In this document: positions 33,601-44,167 of the stretch, in pieces | Layout: each line of letters starts with the position of its first letter | How positions within the stretch are numbered: the stretch's first letter is position 1 | NCBI GenBank assembly: GCA_963575745.1 | Contig: CAUYUJ010014338.1 | Location: 173,501 to 237,500, forward strand | DNA: 64,000 nt | Reading direction: 5' to 3' | Origin: Prorocentrum cordatum | Taxonomy: Eukaryota; Sar; Dinophyceae; Prorocentrales; Prorocentraceae | Position numbers and translations under genes: made by a program | Notes under the pieces: model-generated | Told to the model about the DNA's origin: nothing | Seen by the model: the letters and a program-made list of their open reading frames with translations, nothing else | Databases searched by the model: none

Positions 33601-34248
33601 AAGTCCAGGCTCTCTGCGTCTAGCAACGGTGGTCGACTCGGGGACTAGCGCCCTCGTCCTCCATGGCTCCGCCTATCAAGAGCGACCTCGCTGCAGGTGG
33701 ACTCCAGCCGCGTCGGCTTCGTGTCAGCGGCAGGCCAGGGCGCGAGGTCACTGGCGCAGGGTCGAACTGTAGCATCGTCTTCACATTGCCCAAGAGCATT
33801 ACGGAGCAGCTCTGCAAGGGCGGCGTCCGAGGTGGCGCTGCTGACGCAGAGGCCGGCGGGCCACTCAAAGTTCGTGGTGAAATGATTTAAACTGTGCTCC
33901 AAAACGAGCCTCCGAGGAAGGTTGACAGCGCCGACAGGCGCGGCAATCTCGCGAGCAGTGCGGACCTGGCCGTTCATCTCGTCGAGGGTGCCGATGCCCT
34001 CATTAGCCCACGCCCTTCAGGCAAGCCCTCGATCCCAACGCTGCCGAGTCCGCCGAGACCTGATGCGATCCCGTCTGCCATCTGCGGCCAGCCGAGGAAT
34101 AGGAAAATGGTTGCGCCGTCGATCTCGCGGGGAGCCCGACATCGCGAAGCTGTGCAGCTCGAGGCCCAGATCAACCCCATCGGACTCCGAAGAGCGGGCC
34201 GCCGCTGAAGTTGTGGCCGTCGGTGCCTATTGGCGCAGCGCCCGCTCC

Positions 34249-35497
34249 TCACGGGCCCCCCTGCGCCCCTTGGCGACCGCGGCCTCCGCCTTCAACTCGC
34301 CAGCAACCCAATTGCTCAGCAGTGGGCGCACGCGCGCGTTCCCGCGGCTCCTGGGCGCCCAGAAGAGGGTTGTTCCCCGCCCGATCGTCGAGGGCGCGAG
34401 CTTTGTCCTTGTCTTTCTTCTCCCCGCCCTTCGGCTTGAAGGCCGTCTCCGCTACCTTCTCTTTCAGCAGCTGAAGACGCCTGGCCGTCATCTCCAGATG
34501 GGCGAGCTCGCCCGCGTTGACCTGGTCGCAGCGCGCCGCGAGCTCCGAGATCCCGTAGAGCAACGCGCCCCCCTGGCGATCGGGTCGTCCTCCAACATCC
34601 CCCACTCCGTCATCCACTTGGCGCGCCGCGCCGCGGGCGACGACGCGCGGCGCTGGGCGCGGGCGCAGGCCCAGGCTGCCGCGCGAGGGCCCCGCGCAGA
34701 CCAGTCCGTCCACGCCGTCGACGCGCGCGGCAGGACCCCCTCGTGGAAGTCCCGCCAACGATCCCTCGCACGTCGTGGCTCACGGGGTTCACGCGCAGAT
34801 CCGCGACGCCTCCCCCAGCTTCCGCAGCGCCTCTAGCGGCTGGGGCGCCGACCGCGGCGCCCGCCACGCCCGCCGCCGCCCGCTGCGGGGGCGCGGACCC
34901 AGGCGCGACGCCAGCGGCAGCGGCGGGCGGCCCCCCTGGAGGGGGGCCCAGAGCCGCGGGCGGCGCCGCCCCAGCGGCGGGCGCGGCTCCAGCGAGCGCC
35001 GCCACCAACGGAGGAGCAGCGGCAGCAGGCGGTGCCAGGCCGGCGGCGGGCGCGGGCTCAGCGGGCAGCGCCGAGGCCGCCGCGGCGGGGGCCCCGGCGC
35101 CTGGCGCAGCGCCAGGATCGGCCAGCGCCGTCACCCCTGCAGCTAGGCCGCCTGCGTTGCCTGCGGCCAGCGGGAGGTGCGCGGGCCTGGGCGGCACTGC
35201 GAGCACCAGCTCGGCTGCCCCCTCGCGGACGCCGCCCCGCACCTCCTGCGCAGTCGGCAAGACGCGGAGGCCGCACGCGCGGAAGCACGCTGGCCGATCG
35301 CCTTGGCCTCGGAGCAGCACCACACCAGCGATACCGGCATCAGGAGTGGCAGTCTCGAGGTACCGATCACCGTCGGGCGTCAGCACGAAATGCCCGCCAA
35401 CGCCATCCGAGAGCAGTCCCGTTCGCTCATGCCAGATCTGAGCCCCGCCAACATGATGCCGAACCGGCGAGACCGAGAGAGGGTGTGGCATCTTCAC
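34249..35497 (-). pseudogene. DIRS-like element, gag-like region
   Basis: The first part (from 35,497) contains VLTPDGDRYLETATPD near residues 38-53, followed by a long Ala/Pro/Gly-rich low-complexity stretch (about 35,200-34,830). In another frame, about 34,575-34,380, an ARCDQVNAGELAHLEMTARR segment and a basic Lys-rich tail follow. Both strings are of a type I associate with this element family. The Ala/Pro-rich part also leaves the plus strand open, which I regard as a shadow. Confidence 0.4.
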
Positions 35498-35913
35498 TTA
35501 CCGTCGGTGAGCTTGTGGCGGATCGCCCTGGCCTGCTCGCGCACGGCCTCCTCGAAACTCGGCGCGACAGCGACGCCCTGCCTGGCGACTGCGCTGCGGT
35601 GGGCCAACGCGTCACCCAAGACGGCGCCGACCGCTGCCCCTGCGAGTAGGCTGGCCGCCGAGTGCGCCCCCACCAGCCCGAAGCAAGACGGCTCGGGAGC
35701 CTGGCCGCCAACGCCGGCGCAGACGCAGGCGAGGATCGCAGGGCAGGTCAGCTTCGGCGCGCGAGCCCCGCAGCTCGGCGCGGCCGCGCGCTCCGCCGCG
35801 GAGGCTCCAAGGGCCCGGGCTCCGCGTTGCAGAGCGTCGGCAAGATAGAGGCCCAGACCCTGCATGGAGCCGCGCAAATTAAGCCTGAGCCGCTGTGATT
35901 GCGGCACACGCAT
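35494..35913 (-). pseudogene. DIRS-like element, leader / membrane-anchor frame
   Basis: A 139-codon ATG frame. It has a Cys-rich stretch (about residues 48-76: LTCPAILACVCAGVG), a hydrophobic Ala/Gly/Leu/Val segment (about 80-100: AASLLAGAAVGAVLGDALAH) and a charged tail. I associate this arrangement with the first open frame of DIRS-like polyproteins predicted from dinoflagellate genomes, from memory and not checked. The next part continues in another frame starting near 35,497, so there is a frameshift or a separate start. Confidence 0.45.
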
Positions 35914-35939
35914 TCCAAAAACTCATCATGCAGTTGTAC

Positions 35940-36176
35940 GATGCTGACGAAAATGATAATGACGATGATGATGATCATGATGATGCTGGCCACGATGATG
36001 ATGACGTCGATGACGCTGATGATGCTGGCGAGAAGGATGACGGTGATGATGAAGCTGCTGCTGATGATGATGTCGACGGTGATGATGATGAATGTGACGA
36101 TGATGGTGATAGTGCTCATGATGGTGATGATGAGCATGTTGATGATGATGATGATGCTGATGATGATGCTATTACA
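35940..36176. repeat. GAT/ATG triplet-rich tract
   Basis: About 235 bp of imperfect GATGATGAT. Both Asp-rich and Met-rich frames are artefacts. Confidence 0.9.
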
Positions 36177-36930
36177 TCGGCCCAATGAAAGTTCCTTGGG
36201 CGTTCGTCACATCGCTCACTCGCAGAAGCCGACGGAAGTAAAGCGAGGCAGAACACGGCGGAAGGCCGCCGGAAGGTTCGCGGAAGACAGCGGGGGGGAA
36301 TGACGCCCTGTCCGAGCCCCCCCCCCGTAGAAGCCTAGCAATGTAGTCTTATGCCGTGGGCCGGGCGGGATCCCGCTTAAATTATTCCCTTTTTACTATT
36401 ATGAGTTTAGTTCAGGCAAGCTAAAACCCCATTCAGCAAAAATGGGATAAGCAAATGTCCCAGGTCGTTCGCGGATCCCGCCATGCTAGGATAGGCTCGA
36501 AGTAAGCTTGGGCCACGAAGTTGTAGCGTTCTTGGCGCGTCAGGGTCGTCTTGAGGTCATCTTGACATCATATCTCGGTCATGCTTGGCTCGCGCAGCCG
36601 TCGCGCGTCCATTCCGGGGCCACCCTGGGCGCGCGTGGATCCATCTTGTTGCCATCAAGCCATCTCGGCGTCACTCGCGGCCCCATTGTTTGGTCATTTC
36701 CGGGTCGGCCTGCTACTGTCCAGATACCATGGCGGGATCGTGGTGGGGTGGCGTCATCCCAGGGTCAGCTGGCTGTTATAGCCTCTGGCCACAGGCCCTC
36801 CTGAAACTATTTTGCAACCGCGGGGGCGTCTTGGGATCTCGCGCGCGCGAGCGCTCAGCACTCGCGCGCGACAACCCATCTCGCCGATGGGCGTGCGCGC
36901 ATATGATTCTTGTTGCGAGTTTCCTAGGGA
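36175..36930. repeat. large direct repeat, copy 1
   Basis: About 750 bp matching copy 2 at a constant offset of 1,109 bp: checkpoints CGGCCCAATG 36,178/37,287, TTGCA(A/G)CCG 36,812/37,921 and GTTGCGAGTT 36,912/38,021. It contains GCGGGATCCCGC and a TTTTTACTATTAT stretch. No gene is recognised. Confidence 0.9.
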
Positions 36931-37283
36931 ACTTCTGTTGGAGCCAAGCCTGTCCGAACCCTCCCATCTCCGTTGCCAGGACTGCCTCGACGGTCAGACT
37001 CAAAGAAGTTTTTGAACACGCCAGAAGCGCAGATAAAGAAAGTGCGCAAGGTTGCTCATCAGAGGAAGGGTGCGCACTCGGGCCTCTGACGCGCGTTGGC
37101 CGTTGGCCATGAGACCAACTTGTCCCGCCGCCGAACTGAAGTGCCATCCCTGTCGCGCGGAATGTTAGAGACCGTCTCAGCCTGCGCGAACCCTCGCATC
37201 TCCGTTGCAAGGACTGCCTCGACGGTCAGACTCAAGAGGGTTTTGAACCGACGCATCCCTGTCGTGCGACATGTAACGACACG
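36931..37283. repeat. segment between the large direct repeats, with its own ~70-bp duplication
   Basis: CGAACCCTC-CATCTCCGTTG, AGGACTGCCTCGACGGTCAG and ACTCAA lie at 36,955-37,005 and again at 37,187-37,235. Confidence 0.8.
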
Positions 37284-38036
37284 CATCGGCCCAATGGAAG
37301 TTCCTTGGGTGTTCGTCACATCGCTCGCCCGCGGAAGCCGATGGAAGTAAAGCGAGGCGGAACACGGCGGAAGGCCGCCGGAAGGTTCGCGGAAGACAGC
37401 GGGAGGGAATGACGCCCTGTCCGAGCCCCCCCCCCGTAGAAGCCTAGCAATGTAGTCTTATGCCGTGGGCCGAGCGGGATCCCGCCTAAATTATTGCCCT
37501 TTTACTATTATAAGTTTAGTTCAGGCAAGTTAGAGCCCCATTCAGCAAAAATGGGGGAAACAGAAATCCCGGGTCGTTCACGGATCCCGCCATGCTGGGA
37601 TCGGCTCGAAGTAAGCCTGGGCCCCGAAGTTGTAGCGTTCTTGGCGCGTCAAGGTCGTCTTGAGGTCATCTTGACATCATATCTCGGTCATGCTTGGCTC
37701 GCGCAGCCGTCGCGTGTCCATTCCGGGGCCACCCTGGGCGCGCGGGGATCCATCTTGTTGCCATCAAGCCATCTCGGCGCCACTCGTGGCCCCATTGTTT
37801 GTTCATTTCCGGGTCGGCCTGCCACGGTCCAGAATCCATGGCGGGATCGCGTTGGGGCGGCGTCATCCCAGGGTCAGCTGGACATTATCGCCTCTGGCCA
37901 CAGGCCCTCCTGGAACTATTTTGCAGCCGTGGGGGCGTCTTGGGATCTCGCGCGCGCGAGCGCTCAGCACTCGGTCGCGACAACCCATCTCGCCGATGGG
38001 CGTGCACGCATATATTTCCTGTTGCGAGTTTCCAAG
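37284..38036. repeat. large direct repeat, copy 2 (truncated)
   Basis: It matches copy 1 with scattered substitutions and no net indel until GAGTTTCC at about 38,035, where a GGAGGA-rich sequence begins. Confidence 0.9.
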
Positions 38037-39640
38037 GGGAGGAGAACGACGACAAGGACGAGGAGGAGGAAAGCCCCTCCTCCGCCTCCCCCTCTTCCTC
38101 CTCCTCGAACACGCCGCCTCAGCACGGCTCCTCCGGGCCGCTTGGAGGAAGAGCCTGGCAGGACAGTGACGCCCCAAGCCGGCCCCCAAGGCAGCCCCCA
38201 GAGACCCACAGGTACCGCCCTCAGGAGCCCCGACCCACTCCTAAGAAAAAGGCTCCAGGACGCCCTCAGCAGGCCCCAGGGGAATCCCCGAGAGGGCGAC
38301 AACACGTCTTCGGAGAGGGGCTGGTGGAGGAAGTGGAGGAGAGAGGAGGGCGGAGGAGGAAAAGAACGGGGGCGAAGACTCTTTCAGTGTGGTGGCTCAG
38401 GGCCGCGGCGGTTCAGGCTGGAGCGAGCTCTAAAATCCCCCCCTCCCCCAGACATCCGACGTAGCATTTTTATTCACAACGTGGCTCCACAGAAGCCTGG
38501 GCCCCTTCCAAGGGTGGTGGTGGTGGTGCGATAGGGGGCGACCTCCTGAGAAGAAGCCTGGGGGGCTTGAGAAGCCTGGGGGGGCTCCTCAAATCCCATC
38601 CCGACCCCAGGGCCCGGCGAGGCACAAGAGATACGTAGAATATGCGGCCGGCTGCGGCAGCCTCCGCAAACCAAAATATCAACGGAGGGTTTCTGCAAAT
38701 GTTCGGTCCTCGCCGGGCGCCAGGACCGTCAAAACACGACGCAGGATGCAAAGCCAGTCCAGGTGAATAGGCCCTGACCTCTGGGAAGCCACGTCGTGAC
38801 GAAATCACGACGTCGTATGGCTGGGGTGCGGCAGCGAGCTTGCCGTGGCGGCACGCACGAGGGGGTGGCGCAAGGGTGGGTGGCCTTCTGAAAGGTCGGG
38901 CTGCATCTCAGAAGGCGGGGGGCTTCTCAGAAGGGCCTGGGGGCTTCTGAGAAGGCTCACAAGAGGTCGGGATGGGGTCTGAGGAGCCCTCCAGGCTTCT
39001 GAGGAGCCCCCCAAGCTTCTCAGGAGGCCGCCCCCAGCTCGCCCCCCACCCCTTCCCCTCGTGCGCGCCGTCAACTGCTGCAAAAGCGTTGGCAAACTTC
39101 GGATGTGGAGTTGAGACCGTCAGCGCTTGGGCAAAGATCGCAGAGGAGGGGATGAGAGCGGGAATGGGCGGAAGAGCGGGTGCGGAGGCCTCCAGAGGCC
39201 CCTAGAAGCCTCCAGAGCTCTCTGGAGCCGTTGCTTCGGCGGCCTCCGGGGGAAAATGTGAAAGGAGGGAGTGGGAGATGAGGGGGATGCCGCCGGCACG
39301 TGTCATAGCAGACCTGGAACTCCAAGGAGGACCCAATCGTGTCCTGCTCAAGCGGTGCATGTGAGCGTCGTACTTTGAAGGAGAGGGAGGAGGAACTGGC
39401 GGATGAACAAGAGGATGAGCAACCGGGGAAGAGGATAAGGAAGGAGGAGGAGGAGGACGAGGACACCTGTCGCGCCGCTACACAAAGTTCGTCATGCTTC
39501 ACCAGGTTATCGGCATGATATGGGCTTCCTCCGTCACTTCCACGCGGGCGGGCGGACGGAGGCTGGCCCCTGTTCCGATCGTGCCGAGCTGGCTCCCCCT
39601 TCCCCTTAGAATCCTCGCGGGCTGAATGACGAGCAATCGG
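38037..39640. other. GC-rich intron sequence, no gene assigned
   Basis: A plus frame at about 38,042-38,420 is acidic then Pro/Arg-rich (GEENDDKDEEEESPSSASPS and onward). It could be a disordered exon, but purine runs alone could produce it. GGGGCTTCTGAGAAG-like short repeats lie at 38,540-39,030. One LTVLAPGE-type element is on the minus strand near 38,700-38,735. Confidence 0.35.
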
Positions 39641-39790
39641 ATCAAAGATCCGCGATTGTTGAATCGAGGATACTATTCAATGGTACAACATTATATGTGT
39701 TCTAAAACGGTGCACTGATAACTCCCCATATATTATCTGTTACATCAAAATTAAACATGGTTTTAATTATCCCACCAGACGAAGGGTTTT
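39641..39790. other. AT-rich island
   Basis: About 150 bp of clearly AT-rich DNA (TTATATGTGTTCTAAAACGG, ATATATTATCTGTTACATC) in GC-rich surroundings, preceded by an imperfect inverted repeat CAATCGGATC / GATCCGCGATTG. Confidence 0.6.
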
Positions 39791-41880
39791 CCCTGCGAGT
39801 GAAAGGTGATCGCGCTTCACTTCGTCACACAACTGTCGGAACGCCGATGCAGCAGCGGCAGGAGCTGGAGTGGAAGGAGCGGGAGGAACAGAAGGACCAG
39901 GGAAAGGAAAGGAAAGGACAGAAAGGACTCGGATCCAGAAAAGTGGCCCGCATTGGGGCGAGGGCGCCAGTCTGAATGACAGGATCAGAGCACCGATTCT
40001 AGATGAGGCCCCCGATACAGCAAGAACAACATCTAGAAACACTGGGAGGGTCCCGATTGGGAAACAAGGGTGAGAAGACAGACCACATACTTGTACCCGA
40101 TGTAAACAGCAAGACTCGGAGATGGCGGGACAAGTTCCCGACAGAGTCCGGGGAGAAGGGAGAGCACTATGCATATCGAGTGCGTAAGTGTGGAGGGGGA
40201 GGCGCGGGGGACGCGGTGCGAAGAGAGGTAAGTCCCCTCTCGCCTTCCCCATCGCCTGACCTCCTAGTCCCCCCAAGCCATCTGATTGCTCTTTCAAACT
40301 AGACGTTTTCCCTACTTGCATCTCCAGGGACTGTTTTTCGGGAATGGACCATCAGAAAAGCAATCGGGGCAAGAAGCGAACCCTGGGGAATGGTGGGTCT
40401 GGGTCCCCCCTCCCTCCCCCCCCCCCGATGCCCATGTTCCCGCTTTTCCTCATTCCACTTTTTACACTCCGCATGTTCCCGCACACTTTCAGATATGCCA
40501 GATACGGTCCCTGCTCTCTAGCAACGATTCGCCCATACCAGATATCGCAGCATGCCGCGACGGCGCAACTGATGAATTACTTGCTCAGTTGCGAGATGCG
40601 TTGAATTATGGTCATTATGAGCGGACCCACTTGATCAAGTGGCGACTTCTCAGGTATCTCCGTGGGCGCGATTAAAAGGTACTGCGCCAGATTAGGGGGC
40701 GATTAAGGCGGGTCCAATCAGCAACATGAAACCAGACTATGTTGGACTAGGCTGCAGTAGCGCAGGGTAAGCGGGAAAACCGAGGACTCCTTAAACCTTC
40801 AAAGAACTGCATCACAAAAGAAGCGGTGGCCAGTAGTGGGGGAGCCGTGTTCTGAAAATTGTTGCTGCCGCATTCTGCAACGGCGAGTGTGAGTGGGGCC
40901 CTTCGTTTTTCGCCGCAGCACTGCCTCTTGCGAAGCACGTTGCTCATCGCGAAACTGCTTCGAAAGGGGTCCGTTCGCCCATAAACCGTCATGCGCGCGC
41001 TGCTTGCCACATGCCCCCGCGCATCTTCCCTACTTCTCTCCGTCTCTCCGTCCTCAACAGCAACCACGCACCTCGCAACAGAATCGCTGGCGGGAGGCCC
41101 GGGGCCGCCTCCCCCCACGGCTGGTGCCCGAGAGACGGCCCCCTTCGGATCCCGAGCCGAACACCCTCAGGTCGAGGTCAAAGACAAGTCCTTCTGCTCG
41201 GGGGATTCCCTGTAGCAGCACGTCTGGGTCTCCCCAAGCCGTCCCATGATGCCTTGCGGAGACCTCCCCATGGCAGGGAATCCTGGAGCCGCCAGGGCTG
41301 CCTTCTAATTTCCGCATGGGTCCAAGGAGCGGCCCGAGCACTGGAGCCCCTCCTAAGCCCCAAGCGGCCCTTATTCCAGCATCTCTACTGCAGCCTGAGC
41401 CCAGGATGAAGCCGGACTGAGCGGGACCATGAGGAATTCGGCGGACGCGTGCAGGATTAAGCCGGCTTTCAACCACGGATATGCAAGCGCCGATGCTGAA
41501 TTTAATCTTCCAAGCGTTGCATCCGACGCCCCCTCCCCCCCCCCCCCGGCGGCGGCAGCCTGCCGCAAGGTGCCAGAAAGGACCAGGAAGACGCGGGCAG
41601 CCGCGCAGAAGCGGCACGGGCAAAGACGGCGAGGGCGGCAATGACGGGCGGAGCGGCGGCGAAATCTGCGGTCTCAGGCATCTGGCACTGTCTTCTTTCC
41701 AAAACGTGGCTCCCCAAAGGTCTGGACCTCTACCCTGAGACGGGCTATCCTTTGTGTTCTTTGTGTGAGTTCCCGGGGCCCCGTGGGAGCCCCAGGAAAA
41801 TGGGCAACATACCCTCCTTTGAGATTTGTTCGCTACGAGAAGATGTCAGGACGGACGTCTACTTTCAAGAGAGACAGAGA
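39791..41880. other. intron sequence, no gene seen
   Basis: Low-repeat GC-rich DNA. Frames up to about 195 codons on both strands show no recognisable domain. A purine dinucleotide tract lies at about 41,867-41,891. Confidence 0.45.
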
Positions 41881-41921
41881 GAGAGAGAGCGGGAATCGCG
41901 CGGCCCCCGTTTCCGTGCGAC

Positions 41922-41988
41922 CTGCGCAGCCCTGGTCTTGATGTTCTTCAACTTGTGCCCCTCGTCCGCGATCAGTAAATGCCTTCCC
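41922..41988 (-). CDS. SNF2-family ATPase, exon with DEGH motif
   Basis: This minus-strand exon encodes HLLIADEGHKLKNIKTRAAQ. DEGH at 41,966-41,955 is the Walker B (motif II) of SNF2-family ATPases, followed by the family's K-x-K-N. The exon ends at a GT donor (CAG|GTCGCACGG) in phase 0. Its acceptor is probably the AG at 41,990-41,989 (an alternative AG lies at 41,984-41,983), leaving one base before the first full codon. It joins in frame to the TGTPLQN exon at 25.4 kb. Neither motif I (GxGKT) nor other exons were found upstream in the window, where repeats begin at once. Confidence 0.85.
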
Positions 41989-42289
41989 CTTCAGAACTCC
42001 GACGTTGCGATTTTGACAAGCCGTGAGCCCCTGAGCTCCCGACCCAGGGGCAGCATTTGCTGTACCGAGTCAGTGCTTGGTGGTCCCAGGGCCCAGAAAC
42101 GTCCCGCGGAGGCCGAGATCGAGGGAAATCGCCAAGTCCGAACAAAACAATCCGTCCGCCAGAAGTCTGGAACCCCGTTCCCACGGTAAACCACGCCGTC
42201 ACAGCCTCCCTTCACTCGTAGACTTTTTCAGACGAGCACAAAGATTTTCAACAAGAAGATCGCAGCCAGGCAAAATTCGTACGTATGCG

Positions 42290-42481
42290 CGCTATTTATA
42301 CGCGTGTATATATATATACATATATATACATATAAATATAGTTATATATGCATGCGCAAACATGCATGTATGTGAGCAGGTACGTATGCATGTATGTATG
42401 CATGTATGTATGTATGCATGCATGCATACATGTATGTATGTATGTATGTATGTATGTATGTATGTATGTATGTATGTATGC

Positions 42482-42514
<33 letters not shown>

Positions 42515-42660
42515 TGTATGTATGTACGTGTATGTATGTATGTATGTATGTATGTATGCATGCATGTATGTATGTATGTGTGTATGTATGTATGTATGTA
42601 TATATGTATGTATGTATGTACATCTACATTCACAAACACACATATATATATATATATGTA
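42290..42660. repeat. (ATGT)n / (GCATGTAT) microsatellite
   Basis: About 370 bp of ATGT tetranucleotide with GCATGCAT interruptions, flanked on both sides by short (TA)n. The Cys/Met/Tyr/Val and His/Ile/Thr/Tyr frames are artefacts. Confidence 0.95.
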
Positions 42661-42721
42661 TATACGTGCGCATTCCCCAAACAATGTTTGCATTTAGGTG
42701 CTCCTTCTTGTTTATCACGAG

Positions 42722-43015
42722 GTTGGGCCTGCGGGGCGGCTCAGCGGTTCCGTGACCGTCGTCGCTAGCCCGTTGCCATATCGTCGCCGCCCGTCGTCTG
42801 GGCCTGCGTGGCGGTCTGGGGTTCCATGGTCGCCGTCGCCGCCTCGTCGTCGCCGTTTCGTCGCCGCCCGTCGTCTGGGCCTGCGTGGCGGTCTGGTGGC
42901 TCCGTGGTCGTCGTCGCGGCCCCGTCGTCGCCACCTCGACGCCGTCCAGTTTGTGGGCGTGCGTGGCGGTTGCGGCTCCGTGGTCGCCGTCGCCGCCCCG
43001 TCGCCGCCTAGATTG
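42722..43015. repeat. ~76-bp minisatellite, about 3.5 copies
   Basis: GGGCCTGCGTGGCGGTCTGG recurs near 42,725, 42,801 and 42,878, with a diverged copy near 42,955. The units are separated by GTCGCCGTCGCCGCC-like sequence. Confidence 0.8.
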
Positions 43016-43555
43016 CACCACCTACATAGCACCACACGGATTGCAAAGTATTGCAAATCGTAGGTTATCTCTTTTTATTATCGAAGTTGGGATTATCGAC
43101 CGTTCGGATCTACCGCCCCCCGAAGTTGGGATTATCGACCCTTTTTTGGGGATGCGCCATTTACGCACGATTCTGCCCGATCGTTGACTCTGAATATAAA
43201 TTCAGACCGCCCCACCCAGGCTGGGTTCGACCCCCCCCACCGCCATCCTCTGCAACAGTTTTCCGCCCGCGCCCGTTTATCACATAGTCGCAATGTGCGA
43301 GTAGTTCTTGCAGGGAGTGGTACGATGTGCGCACACCGTGGGTTTCGTATGGGCTGCAAAACTGAACGTTCCGAAAACACATCAAAGCGCATGGCCGAAA
43401 GGCCTGCACGAATTTCTGCCAATCCTTATTACAACACTTGTTTTTCTAGCATGTTCATCATGGGCGAACAAGCGGGCTCCTCGTGCGCGCGTACCAAAAT
43501 CATTACTCTGCCTTTGCGCCCGCGCTGGGGGAGGGGGGGGCACGACCCTTGTCAA
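43016..43555. other. spacer, no gene seen
   Basis: CCCCGAAGTTGGGATTATCGAC occurs nearly twice at 43,080-43,140, and a related string lies near 63,120. Otherwise nothing is recognised. Confidence 0.45.
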
Positions 43556-44130
43556 ATAACGCGATGCGGTTCACTCGCGCCCGTCGGACGCGCGCGCATG
43601 TTGAAATTCTTGTTTCTCAAAAATCTTCGTCATTGACACATGATCACCATCATCGTCATCGGCGTGATCAGCATCGGCGCCGTCATCGCCCTTGACGTCG
43701 TCATCGTCGTGACGACACCACCATCGCTCCAATCATCGTGTCTGCCTTTATCGACGTCGCCATAACACCGCGCCCGCCCGAGTCATCGACTCGCGCCGAA
43801 GTGCCCGCGTGTCAGCGCGGCCTGCGAGATGCGCTGGGAAGTCCCCGGCGGTCAACGTCACCGCGGCCGCGCCGCCGGAAGTGGCAGACTAGCTGCGCGT
43901 GAGCCCGCGCGCGCGCCAATGCGGCCGCGCCGATGTGCCAGCCAGCGCCAAGAAGACATCGCAATCGCCGCCGCATGGGTTTTACAAACCAATTTCGCTC
44001 GGGCGGGTGGGATTATTGCGCGAGCAATGGAGTTAACAACTTCAAGTTCTGCACGGTGAAGCGCGCAAAAGAGGTTGCACCGCACAAAGTCCACAACATA
44101 GACTGCACCACGTACGCCGCCTAGATTGCA
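43556..44130 (+). repeat. three-copy repeat family, copy 1
   Basis: Collinear with 62,586-63,010 and 63,550-63,990: CACTCGCGCCCGTCGG, GCGTGATCAGCATCGGCGCC, CGACGTCGCCATAACACCGC, GAAGTGCCCGCG, CAGCCAGCGCCAA and CGCCGCATGGG. A hydrophobic plus frame (ITIIVIGVISIGAVIALDVV) is interrupted by a frame change in this copy. Confidence 0.8.
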
Positions 44131-44167
44131 CCAAATAGACTTAACAAAATAGATCCGCCTTCCCCAC

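Larger units (their letters stand above)
31262..35913 (-). mobile_element. decayed DIRS-like tyrosine-recombinase retroelement
   Basis: Reading the minus strand from 35,913 to 31,262 gives, in order, a membrane-anchored leader frame, a gag-like region, reverse transcriptase, RNase H and the N-terminal part of a tyrosine-recombinase-like protein. Integrase, LTRs and an aspartic protease were not seen. This order is that of DIRS-type elements. The pieces lie in different frames, so the copy is inactive. The recombinase lacks its catalytic R-HxxR-Y part, so the 3' end appears truncated near 31,262. No terminal repeats were recognised. It lies within the proposed SNF2 intron, in the same orientation. 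Confidence 0.65.
25433..41921 (-). other. 16,489-bp intron of the SNF2-family gene
   Basis: The donor is CAG|GTCGC at 41,921 and the acceptor is GGCAG|GTC at 25,433. The 7-nt string GCAGGTC spans both splice sites, so the exact cut is ambiguous without changing the mRNA. The intron carries a DIRS-like retroelement in the same orientation, coding remnants, a large direct duplication and microsatellites. Confidence 0.7.

Noticed and set aside
34743-35441. Ala/Pro-rich plus frame of 232 codons
   Set aside because: It is the shadow of the gag-like minus region of the DIRS-like element, caused by GC-rich low-complexity sequence.
35895-36303. Asp-rich and Met-rich frames
   Set aside because: Products of the GAT triplet tract.
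41991-42215. Separate minus-strand frame just upstream of the DEGH exon
   Set aside because: It is in a different frame from the SNF2 exon and ends in a stop before it. It is better explained as intron.
42292-42768. Cys/Met/Tyr/Val repeat protein
   Set aside because: A direct product of the ATGT microsatellite, open in several frames.
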